Assembly: GCA_052145775.1 (NCBI GenBank)
Contig: JBKQNY010000117.1
Location: forward strand, 1-6,697
Reading direction: 5' to 3'
DNA: 6,697 nucleotides
DNA from: CAVYPR01 sp052145775
Lineage (GTDB): Bacteria; Actinomycetota; Acidimicrobiia; Acidimicrobiales; RAAP-2
Under the pieces are notes generated by a model. It was not told the DNA's origin and searched no databases. It saw nothing but the letters and a program-made list of their open reading frames with translations. The position numbers were made by a program, and so were the translations under genes. Positions 1 through 5,546 of this stretch are shown here, one piece after another. The first letter of the stretch is position 1; every line of letters begins with the position of its first letter.

Positions 1-771
1 CAGCTATGGAGAAGCGCGCCTTCTGCCTATGTGTTCATATCGGACGCGCAGCGCCTCGAGTTGGAATCACTGAAGTTTCCGCCCTCCCGCTGCTTCGTGA
101 AGCCCAATTTCACGATGCCGGTGGCACCGAAGGATGCCACCGATGAGCTGGTTGTCTATCTTGGGCAACTCTCTGTGCCCAAGGGGCTTCGCGTGCTGAT
201 GCAAGCATGGGATGCATACTCAGCAACCCGGCCCGCGCCGGGACTGCGCCTTGCTATCGCTGGATCTGGGCCGCTCGACGAAGAGGTGCGTGCATGGGCG
301 GCATCACGTCCCTCGGTCGACGTATTGGGACTCCTAACTCGAGACGAGTGCACCGCCCTGGTGCGCCGGGCTCGAGCACTCGTCGCGCCCTCCGAGTGGC
401 CTGAGCCGTTCGGCCTCGTTGTGGCCGAGGCCATGGCGGCGGGCGTCCCCCCCGTTGCCCGTGCGCACGGTTCGTTCGTTGAAATGATCACCGACGGCGT
501 CGATGGAATGCTCTACCCGCCTGGAGACGTCGATGCCCTGGCTCGCCACCTTCAAGAGATCGAGAGCTCCCCGAACCGTCTGCTCGAACTCGGCAAGGCG
601 GCGAAGCAGACCTACGAGAAACGGTTCACTGCTGCCAAGAGCATCGCCGAACTCGAGGCCATCTACCGCTTCGCGATTGACAACCCTCGCTGGCTTGACA
701 CGCCCGAGTCGGCGTCCGCTTCGTGGTTCGGCCTTGGGCGGAGAGCTGGTGCCCGATCAGACCGCGACTGA
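1..771 (+). CDS. GT4-family glycosyltransferase, C-terminal part (5' truncated by window edge)
   Basis: Family 4 glycosyltransferases (GT-B fold, retaining) transfer a sugar from a nucleotide-sugar donor, commonly in exopolysaccharide, glycolipid or cell-wall glycan synthesis. The frame is open from the first base, and the residues before the first possible start (GTG at 31) already fit the family linker (SAYVFISDAQ), so the true start lies outside the window. Counting codons from base 1, the linker ends in VKPNF. The C-terminal Rossmann domain then begins with VVYLGQLSVPKG (KG at 61-62, the usual donor-binding Lys region) and continues through LAIAGSGP. The EPFGLVVAE segment carries the diagnostic E-x7-E pair (E135 and E143), followed by a loop resembling the usual G-x-P-V-V-A (here GVPPVA). 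It ends with a low-complexity tail of about 25 residues. Acceptor and product cannot be read from this half. The next gene is convergent, so no operon partner is visible downstream. Codon bias is milder than in the genes on the right. Confidence 0.88.
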   Translation, partial: QLWRSAPSAYVFISDAQRLELESLKFPPSRCFVKPNFTMPVAPKDATDELVVYLGQLSVPKGLRVLMQAWDAYSATRPAPGLRLAIAGSGPLDEEVRAWAASRPSVDVLGLLTRDECTALVRRARALVAPSEWPEPFGLVVAEAMAAGVPPVARAHGSFVEMITDGVDGMLYPPGDVDALARHLQEIESSPNRLLELGKAAKQTYEKRFTAAKSIAELEAIYRFAIDNPRWLDTPESASASWFGLGRRAGARSDRD

Positions 772-1185
772 GCTTCTCGTCAAACTGCGGCCAACTCAAC
801 AGGCGGCCTTCTTCACGGCTGGATAGGGCACCCTCGATGGCTTTCGAGCGCCTATGGGACGGGGCCGGCTCGGCAATGCCTCGGTGGTTTGGCGTCAGAG
901 CCGACTGTCGGAACGAAGCAACGGGACCGCCGACCGGTCCGAGGTGAGCGCTCCCGGTTCGCTGGCCCGTCACCGAGGAATTCGGACTGCTCAGACCTGT
1001 CCACGAGGGGATCCGAGGTCGACGCCGTGGCACTCGAGCCTCCGTCAACGGCCGATTCACAAGAAGAAGTCGCGGTCGCGACGCCGTGCCCGGTTGGAAC
1101 GGGTGACCGAGATTCCCAAGATGCCGCCAACCTCTACGTCATGTGCGCACAACGATGCACTGAAGAGCCGCGGATCCGTGCCGAT
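772..1185. other. Intergenic region between convergent genes, no gene recognised
   Basis: About 414 bases lie between the end of the glycosyltransferase and the end of the minus-strand PAP2-like gene. Several frames are open here, but their translations are rich in Arg, Ser, Pro and Gly without any domain, hydrophobic core or consistent G/C-ending codon pattern. I read none as a gene. Two small inverted repeats are visible: GGACCG/CGGTCC at 924-940 and GTCGCG-GT-CGCGAC at 1069-1082. The region could be a decayed gene, but I see no recognisable remnant. Confidence 0.5.
924..940. terminator. Possible stem-loop terminator between convergent genes
   Basis: A perfect 6-bp GC-only-but-one stem (GGACCG pairing with CGGTCC) encloses a 5-base loop in the gap where the plus-strand glycosyltransferase and the minus-strand PAP2-like gene converge. 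There is no T-run on either side, and the hairpin sits about 150 bases past the glycosyltransferase stop. Its position is right for a terminator, but in DNA this GC-rich such short stems also arise by chance. Confidence 0.2.
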
Positions 1186-2010
1186 CTACAGGTGTACACG
1201 GGAAACACGCAGGGCCATCGCTTCGCTGGCCGATGAGAAAGCCTGTATGGAACCGCCTTCGCCCTCGGACTGGTCGCGTCTGGATACCGGTGAGGCACCG
1301 GACGTCGCTGGGCAATCTTCGAACGCAGTTCTCGTCCAATCGATCGGGTCTGGGCCGGCTTCCGGCACGGCAGGGGATCTCAAGGCCGGGGGCAGGTGCA
1401 GCAGGGCGTCGACGAGCAGAACGGCCCCGGCGCCCACACACACGCCACCGATGGCGGCAGTGGGATAGTGCCAGCGGAGTTCGACCACAGCCGAGCACGT
1501 GGCCACCACCGCGAGCAGGCCGATGCAAGCCGTGACACCTCTCAGAACCCTGGGGGTGACCAAGACGGCTGCCGTGGCTAGCGCCGTCACTACCGTCACC
1601 GTCCCCGAGGGGTAAGAAGGGTCACCGTAGGATTTCACGTGCTCCTCAATGAGGGGCTTCGCCACCTCCTGGACGATCAAGACGGCCATTATGGGTGCCA
1701 CCGCGCACCCGATCCCGCGGACCCAATCACGACTGAGCCCCACCACCAACAGGGCCGCCATGCCGATGATGAGCGCGGGCAACGAGCCGAAGTGCGTCAG
1801 TTCGTGAGCCCATCCCGCGGTGTAGTTGGCAGGCAGAATCTGCATCCAGAACGTGTCGAGTCGATTGGGCAGTGGACGCTGTACGAACACCAGCCCTGCC
1901 ACGGCGGCAAGGGCCATGAACCCTGCACCGACCAGCAACTCGATCCCCGTCCCCATCAGAGTGGTCGCTGCGGGGCCCGGAAGGCGACGCGCACGTTTTG
2001 CAATGTTCAT
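1186..2010 (-). CDS. PAP2-superfamily membrane protein with degenerate catalytic motifs
   Basis: PAP2 enzymes are integral-membrane phosphatases or transferases acting on lipid phosphates such as phosphatidate or undecaprenyl pyrophosphate. This protein has 274 residues from the ATG at 2010. It shows a membrane segment near 22-44, an extracytoplasmic loop (DTFWMQILPANYTAGW), and further hydrophobic segments near 76-92, 100-116, 138-151, 157-176 and 184-203, which fits the six-helix PAP2 layout. Motif landmarks are recognisable but eroded. K118 stands where K-x6-RP begins, but the RP is missing. SYPSGT at 132-137 has Thr where PSGH has His. RWHYPTA at 179-185 keeps the nucleophile-like H181, but A185 replaces the Asp of HxxxD, and the SR pair before it is absent. 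After residue 205 comes a charged, disordered-looking tail of about 70 residues. An in-frame TTG at 2061 would add 17 residues, but they look unlike a conserved N-terminus, so the ATG is preferred. Likely a catalytically altered or inactive PAP2 relative. Confidence 0.72.
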   Translation of the reverse strand: MNIAKRARRLPGPAATTLMGTGIELLVGAGFMALAAVAGLVFVQRPLPNRLDTFWMQILPANYTAGWAHELTHFGSLPALIIGMAALLVVGLSRDWVRGIGCAVAPIMAVLIVQEVAKPLIEEHVKSYGDPSYPSGTVTVVTALATAAVLVTPRVLRGVTACIGLLAVVATCSAVVELRWHYPTAAIGGVCVGAGAVLLVDALLHLPPALRSPAVPEAGPDPIDWTRTAFEDCPATSGASPVSRRDQSEGEGGSIQAFSSASEAMALRVSRVHL

Positions 2011-2021
2011 CGAGGACACGG

Positions 2022-2027
2022 ATTGTA
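2022..2027 (-). promoter_or_regulatory. Possible -10 element (TACAAT) for the PAP2-like gene
   Basis: Read on the minus strand, TACAAT lies 11 bases before the ATG at 2010 and matches the bacterial -10 consensus at five of six positions. The corresponding -35 position has only a weak match (about GTGGGA at an 18-base spacing). No clear Shine-Dalgarno sequence precedes the ATG, so transcription from here would give a very short leader or none. Leaderless mRNAs are common in actinobacteria, which makes this plausible but unproven. Confidence 0.3.
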
Positions 2028-2068
2028 CCAAAGCAAGCGGACATCTCCCACGTCGATACAACCCCTAC

Positions 2069-2458
2069 ATGGTCTCGAAGCTCTCGGTGGCGGCCACGAC
2101 GCACCCGGTGTACAAGGCCTGTGCACACCGCTTCAAGTACACGGTGAACGTCGGAGCCGCTGCCACCTGCAACACCGTCTCCTCCCACAATCACTACGGG
2201 TTCCAGCCCGCCGTCTGGCTGATCTTCTAGTCCGCGATCTTCGTCACGGCGATCGTCGGGCGCCGTGCGCTCATGGCGTTCGCCATCGTGATCATGGGAT
2301 TGGCCTTCGGCAGCTTCATCCTCCTCGTGCCGTTCGTGTCGGGGTGGGTGGTTGCTGCTGCGGGCCCGGCGAGTGCAGCGCTACGGCTCGCCCACAGCCC
2401 GGGCCTCGGTCGAGTTGTACGTGTCACCGCCACCCCGAGGGGCGCGCCGGCCCCCTAG
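2069..2458 (+). pseudogene. Small membrane protein gene interrupted by an in-frame amber codon; family unknown
   Basis: From the ATG at 2069 the frame reads 53 codons, about nine tenths of them ending in G or C, to a TAG at 2228-2230. It then continues in the same frame with the same codon bias to a second TAG at 2456-2458. The first half ends FQPAVWLIF and the second begins SAIFVTAIVG, so the amber codon falls inside what reads as one continuous hydrophobic segment. A second long hydrophobic stretch follows (MAFAIVIMGLAFGSFILLVP and beyond), then a Pro/Ala/Arg-rich tail. The soluble N-terminal part has two Cys and an aromatic-rich stretch (HNHYGFQP). The whole would be about 129 residues. 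I do not recognise the family. The simplest reading is a single nonsense mutation in a recently functional gene. A sequencing error, amber read-through or two separate short ORFs (second start ATG at 2273) are alternatives. It is divergent from the PAP2-like gene, and no good Shine-Dalgarno precedes the start. Confidence 0.45.
2439..2454. terminator. Possible GC-rich stem-loop at the end of the interrupted gene
   Basis: GGGGC at 2439-2443 pairs with GCCCC at 2450-2454 around a 6-base loop. The hairpin ends two bases before the second amber stop at 2456-2458. It lies between the convergent ends of the interrupted plus-strand frame and the minus-strand tetR gene, a sensible place for termination. 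There is no T-run, so the call rests on position and stem strength alone. Confidence 0.25.
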
Positions 2459-2538
2459 TGCCGAAGGGAGCCGCACCACCTCCCGTCGCGGACGCGCCGG
2501 CCAGGGCGAGAGCACCCCGGAAGTGCGCAAGCCCCCGG

Positions 2539-3138
2539 TCAGTCGGTCAGCAGTGCGGACCGCAGGAGGGCGAGCACGTCGGCACGTCGCCGCACCAGCG
2601 AGCGGGCGCTCGGTTCCTCGCCCAGGGCGCGGAGCACCTCGACCTCGGTGACCATCCCGATCACCGTCGAGTAGATCGCCAGGAGCAGGAGCTGTGGCTC
2701 GTGGCGGCGCATCCGGCCGGCGTCCATCTCGGCCTGGAGAAAGTGCGAGGCCCGGACGACCAGGGGCTGGAGGGCCACCGTCATCTGGGTGGCCGCCGGA
2801 GGACCGAGGCGCGCCGCCTCGCGCAGCAGTCCCAGCAGCTCGGGACGGCGAGCGGCCATCCGGAAGACCGACCGGACGATCGCCTCCACCCGGTCCCACC
2901 CGCCGCCCGCTCCCTGGAGGGCGTCCTCGAGGAGCGCCGAGAGCTCCTCGGCGCTGCGGGCGATCACCGCCTCGAGCAGCGCATCCTTGCTCGGGAACCA
3001 GTAGAGGATGGTCTGTTTGGTCACCTCGAGCGATCCGGCCAGCGCGTCAAGCGAGGTCGCCTCGTAGCCGCGGGTCCCGAAGGACGCCAGCGCGGCGTCG
3101 AGGATCCGGTCGGGGGTGCCGCTCGCCACCTGCCGCAT
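2539..3138 (-). CDS. TetR/AcrR-family transcriptional regulator
   Basis: A 199-residue protein, the usual size for the family. The N-terminal DNA-binding domain is clear: the opening helix contains ILDAALASFGTRGYEATSL (12-30), then the helix-turn-helix DALAGSLEVTKQTILYWF (31-48) with the family's typical aromatic pair, then PSKDALLEAVI (49-59). The all-helical C-terminal half (about 60-199) is the ligand-binding and dimerisation domain. It is Leu/Ala-rich and not assignable to a subfamily by eye. TetR proteins usually repress their own and adjacent divergent genes and let go when a small ligand binds. The gene is divergent from the acyl-CoA reductase fusion across a 56-bp gap filled with inverted repeats, so it very probably controls that operon and itself. 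The start is ATG at 3138. A GTG at 3129, three codons in, is an alternative because a promoter-like pair would place the transcript start close to it. The ligand may be an acyl-CoA or related lipid, inferred only from the neighbours. Confidence 0.93.
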   Translation of the reverse strand: MRQVASGTPDRILDAALASFGTRGYEATSLDALAGSLEVTKQTILYWFPSKDALLEAVIARSAEELSALLEDALQGAGGGWDRVEAIVRSVFRMAARRPELLGLLREAARLGPPAATQMTVALQPLVVRASHFLQAEMDAGRMRRHEPQLLLLAIYSTVIGMVTEVEVLRALGEEPSARSLVRRRADVLALLRSALLTD

Positions 3139-3145
3139 GGTAGGC
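3128..3145. promoter_or_regulatory. Degenerate third TetR operator copy over the tetR start codon
   Basis: ACCTGCCGCATGGTAGGC has the same 18-base layout as the two good dyads to its right. The right arm GGTAGGC is intact, and the left arm ACCTGCC matches its expected complement at five of seven positions. It directly abuts the next copy (centres 18 bp apart) and includes the tetR ATG. Binding here would block tetR transcription or initiation. It is weaker than the other two because one arm has drifted, perhaps constrained by the coding sequence. Confidence 0.5.
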
Positions 3146-3165
3146 GTCTACCGAATGGTAGACAA
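3137..3165 (-). promoter_or_regulatory. Candidate tetR promoter overlapping the operators
   Basis: On the minus strand TTGTCT (3165-3160, four of six to TTGACA) and TACCAT (3142-3137, four of six to TATAAT) are separated by exactly 17 bases. Transcription would start around 3129-3131, just beyond the annotated ATG and at or next to the in-frame GTG at 3129-3127, which suggests a leaderless tetR message. The elements sit within the operator repeats, as expected for autorepression. Part of the match is built from the repeat itself, so it could be coincidental. Confidence 0.3.
3146..3163. promoter_or_regulatory. TetR operator copy, perfect 7-bp dyad
   Basis: GTCTACCGAATGGTAGAC is a perfect inverted repeat, GTCTACC and GGTAGAC around the four bases GAAT. 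Size and symmetry are those of a TetR-dimer site. It lies in the middle of the divergent gap and would serve both transcripts. Confidence 0.8.
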
Positions 3166-3169
3166 GGAT

Positions 3170-3187
3170 GCCTACCAGATGGTAGAC
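3170..3187. promoter_or_regulatory. TetR operator copy next to the acyl-CoA reductase start
   Basis: GCCTACCAGATGGTAGAC repeats the previous dyad with one mismatch between arms (GCCTACC against GGTAGAC) and the same four-base spacer length. Its centre is 24 bp from the previous one, and it ends seven bases before the ATG at 3195, so a bound dimer would cover the downstream promoter or ribosome-binding region. A short purine run (AGAGG, 3188-3192) lies between it and the ATG, unusually close for a Shine-Dalgarno sequence. Confidence 0.8.
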
Positions 3188-3194
3188 AGAGGCG

Positions 3195-5546
3195 ATGGCC
3201 ATCAAGGGTGACCTGGCCGGGCGCCGGTTCTTCGTCACCGGCGCGACCGGTTTCCTCGGCACGGCGCTGGTCGAGCGACTCCTGCGCTGCGTGCCCGACT
3301 CCGAGGTGGTGGTGCTCGTGCGCCCGGGCCGCCGGGCCACCGCCGCTCAGCGCGCGGCCAAGGAGATCCTGAAGAACGACTGCTTCGACCGGCTCCGCCA
3401 GGAGCACGGCGATCGGTTCGACGCCGAGGTGGGGCGACGGCTGGTAGCCGTGGCCGGCGACGTGGGCCGCGACGGGTTGGGGCTCGACGACGACGGCCGC
3501 CGCGAGCTCGCCGCCTGCCATGTCGTGATCCACTCGGCGGCCACCGTGAGTTTCGACGCCCCCCTGGACCAGGCGGTCGAGATCAACCTGCTGGGTCCGG
3601 CGCGGGTGGCGACCGCCGTGGCCGAGGCCCGGGCCGCCGGGGTCGGCCCGTCGCACCTTGTCGCCGTGTCGACCGCGTACGTAGCCAGCACCCACCAGGG
3701 CGAGGCCCGCGAGGAGCTGCTCAACCGCTACTCGCTCGACGTCGACTGGGAGACCGAGGTGGTGGCCGCCCGACGGGTGCGCGCCGACCTCGAGGCCGAG
3801 TCCCGGCGGCCCGAACGGCTGGCGTCGTTCACCAAGGAGGCCCGGCGCGAGCTGGGTGCTGCGGGCGACCACGTGTTGGCCGCCCGGGCCGAGCGCGCCC
3901 GCGAGGACTGGATCAAGCGCCAGATGGTCGAGGCCGGCACGTCCCGGGCCCAGGCCCTCGGCTGGCCCGACGCCTACCCCTTCACCAAGGCGCTGGGCGA
4001 GCGGGCGCTCGTGGCCCGGGCCGGCGAGGCCGGTGTCCCGCTCACCATCGTGCGACCGTCGATCATCGAGTCGGCCCTGGCCGAGCCCCGTCCGGGGTGG
4101 ATCCGCGGGTTCCGCATGGCCGAGCCGATCATCATCTCCTACGCCCGCGGGATGCTGAAGCAGTTCCCCGGCGTCCCCGAGGGGGTCATCGACGTGATCC
4201 CGGTGGACATGGTGGTGGCGGCAATCGTGGCCGTCTGCGCCAAGGGACCCGACCCCGAGGGGCCGACGGTCTTCCAGGTCGCCTCGGGGGTGCGCAACCC
4301 GCTGCGCTACAGCCGGCTGGTCGAACTCGTCCAGGACTGGTGCGCCCAGCACCCCCTCTACGACGAGCGGGGGCAACCCATCAGCCTGGCGCCGTGGACC
4401 TTCCCCGGGCGCGGCCAGGTCCAGCGTCAGCTGCAACGGGCCACCAAGGCCATGGACGCGGTCGAACGGCTGGTCACGTTGCTCCCCGTGCGGGGCCGTC
4501 AGGCCGCCCTGGCCGCACGCATCGAGGACCGCAACGCCCTGGCCAAGCGGGCGCTCGGCTACGTCGAGCTCTACGGCGCCTACTCGGAGACCGAGGCCCG
4601 CTATCGGGTCGACCGGCTGCTGGCCCTCGCCGCCGCCCTCGACGACGAGGACCGCGCCGAGTTCTCCTTCGACCCGGCCATCATCGACTGGGACCACTAC
4701 GTGCGCGACGTGCACCTGCCCTCGGTCATCGAGCGCGCCCGGGTGCGGACCAGCCCTGGCCGCTCGGTCGTCGACAAGCGCCCCGACCGGGCGCGGCGCG
4801 CCATCCTCTCCCCCGAGCGGCACCTGGCCGCCTTCGACCTCGAGCACACCCTGATCGCCTCCAACGTGGTCGACACCTACGCCTGGCTGGCCAGCCGCCA
4901 CCTCTCGCCGGCCAAGCGAGCGTCGTTCGTAGCCGGGCTGCTGGCCGAGGGGCCGTCGCTGCTCGCCCTCGACCGGCGGGACCGGGGGGACTTCCTGCGC
5001 TCCTTCTACCGCCGCTACGAGGACGCACCGGTCGACGTGCTGGCCGAGGACTCCTGGGAGCTCTTCTCCCAGCAGCTCCTCACCCGGGCCTTCCCCGACG
5101 GACTGGCACGGGTGCGCGAGCACCGGCGGCTGGGACATCGCACCCTGCTCATCACCGGCGCCCTCGACTTCGTGGTGGCCCCACTGCGTCCGCTCTTCGA
5201 CGACGTGGTCTGCGCCCGCCTCGGCCAGCGCGACGGCCGCTACGACGGCCGCCTCGAGGACCTGCCGCCCATCGGCGAGGCGCGGGCCATCCTCCTCGAC
5301 GACTACGCCGCTGACCACGGCCTCCTGCTCGCCGAGTCCGTCGCCTACGCCGACTCGGCCAGCGACCTGGCCATGCTGGAGGCCGTCGGCTTCCCAGTGG
5401 TCGTGAACCCCGAGTCCCGCCTGGCCGCCATCGCCCGGCGGCGGGGCTGGCACGTCGAGCACTGGGCCAAGGCCCCCGGCGGTGCCCACCGGCCCATCCC
5501 CCTCGGGCCCCTCGACGCGGTCGTGCCCGGAGGCCGCCGGTCGTGA
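3195..5546 (+). CDS. Fatty acyl-CoA reductase fused to a HAD-IB hydrolase domain
   Basis: A 783-residue fusion. Residues 9-375 form an extended SDR domain of the 'male sterility' type (NAD_binding_4), which reduces fatty acyl-CoA to aldehyde and often on to alcohol. It has the nucleotide-binding loop TGATGFLG (15-22), an active-site Ser/Thr region VAVSTAYVAS (156-165), and catalytic Y261-x3-K265 in YPFTKALGE. Between them lies a charged helical insert of about 95 residues. Residues about 440-515 resemble the FAR_C region, with the characteristic FSFDPAIIDWDHYV (490-503). From about 543 a HAD-IB (SerB-like) domain follows: motif I AFDLEHTL (D548, with E550 where the second Asp normally sits), motif II LLITGA (T654), and motif IV YADSASDLAML (718-728), followed by VVVNPESRL and RGWHVEHW as in HAD-IB proteins. 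The usual motif III Lys is not evident: R697 is in the region. Role inferred: fatty aldehyde/alcohol or wax-related metabolism. The HAD substrate is unknown, and that domain may be altered or inactive. First gene of an operon under the operator array. The ATG at 3195 is the only good start. Confidence 0.88.
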   Translation: MAIKGDLAGRRFFVTGATGFLGTALVERLLRCVPDSEVVVLVRPGRRATAAQRAAKEILKNDCFDRLRQEHGDRFDAEVGRRLVAVAGDVGRDGLGLDDDGRRELAACHVVIHSAATVSFDAPLDQAVEINLLGPARVATAVAEARAAGVGPSHLVAVSTAYVASTHQGEAREELLNRYSLDVDWETEVVAARRVRADLEAESRRPERLASFTKEARRELGAAGDHVLAARAERAREDWIKRQMVEAGTSRAQALGWPDAYPFTKALGERALVARAGEAGVPLTIVRPSIIESALAEPRPGWIRGFRMAEPIIISYARGMLKQFPGVPEGVIDVIPVDMVVAAIVAVCAKGPDPEGPTVFQVASGVRNPLRYSRLVELVQDWCAQHPLYDERGQPISLAPWTFPGRGQVQRQLQRATKAMDAVERLVTLLPVRGRQAALAARIEDRNALAKRALGYVELYGAYSETEARYRVDRLLALAAALDDEDRAEFSFDPAIIDWDHYVRDVHLPSVIERARVRTSPGRSVVDKRPDRARRAILSPERHLAAFDLEHTLIASNVVDTYAWLASRHLSPAKRASFVAGLLAEGPSLLALDRRDRGDFLRSFYRRYEDAPVDVLAEDSWELFSQQLLTRAFPDGLARVREHRRLGHRTLLITGALDFVVAPLRPLFDDVVCARLGQRDGRYDGRLEDLPPIGEARAILLDDYAADHGLLLAESVAYADSASDLAMLEAVGFPVVVNPESRLAAIARRRGWHVEHWAKAPGGAHRPIPLGPLDAVVPGGRRS
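5529..5533 (+). promoter_or_regulatory. Shine-Dalgarno GGAGG for the dehydrogenase gene
   Basis: GGAGG lies inside the last codons of the acyl-CoA reductase fusion, nine bases before the GTG at 5543. It fixes that GTG as the start of the dehydrogenase, although the start codon overlaps the upstream stop in GTGA. This supports translational coupling of the two genes. Confidence 0.7.

Noticed and set aside
1069..1082. Palindrome GTCGCG-GT-CGCGAC in the gene-free gap
   Set aside because: A single GC-rich palindrome with a two-base centre, not near any start and without a second copy. It is too weak to call an operator or terminator.
772..1185. Possible degraded gene in the gap, from several open frames of 70-200 codons
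   Set aside because: No frame shows a domain, hydrophobic pattern or steady third-position bias, so I cannot support a gene or pseudogene.
2443..2502. 10-bp direct repeat CGCGCCGGCC at 2443-2452 and 2493-2502
   Set aside because: Pure G/C words of this length recur easily at this composition. There is no target-site or recombinase context.
3128..3190. Short repeats before the reductase considered as a CRISPR fragment
   Set aside because: The units are 18-bp dyads with a 0-6 bp gap between them, far too close for repeat-spacer structure, and they lie in a divergent promoter beside a TetR gene.
1639..3372. 577-codon plus-strand open frame
   Set aside because: It runs across the antisense of the PAP2-like and tetR genes and into the reductase in the wrong frame, with a His/Arg/Gln/Pro-rich translation and no family resemblance.
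4097..5314. 405-codon plus-strand frame inside the reductase fusion
   Set aside because: An out-of-frame Arg/Pro/Gly-rich shadow. The in-frame reductase and HAD motifs account for this DNA.
3021..5489. 822-codon open frame on the minus strand opposite the acyl-CoA reductase fusion
   Set aside because: Its translation is Gly/Val/His/Asp-rich with no domain, as expected from the antisense of a GC-rich gene with few stop codons. The plus strand has full-length, motif-bearing coding sequence throughout.
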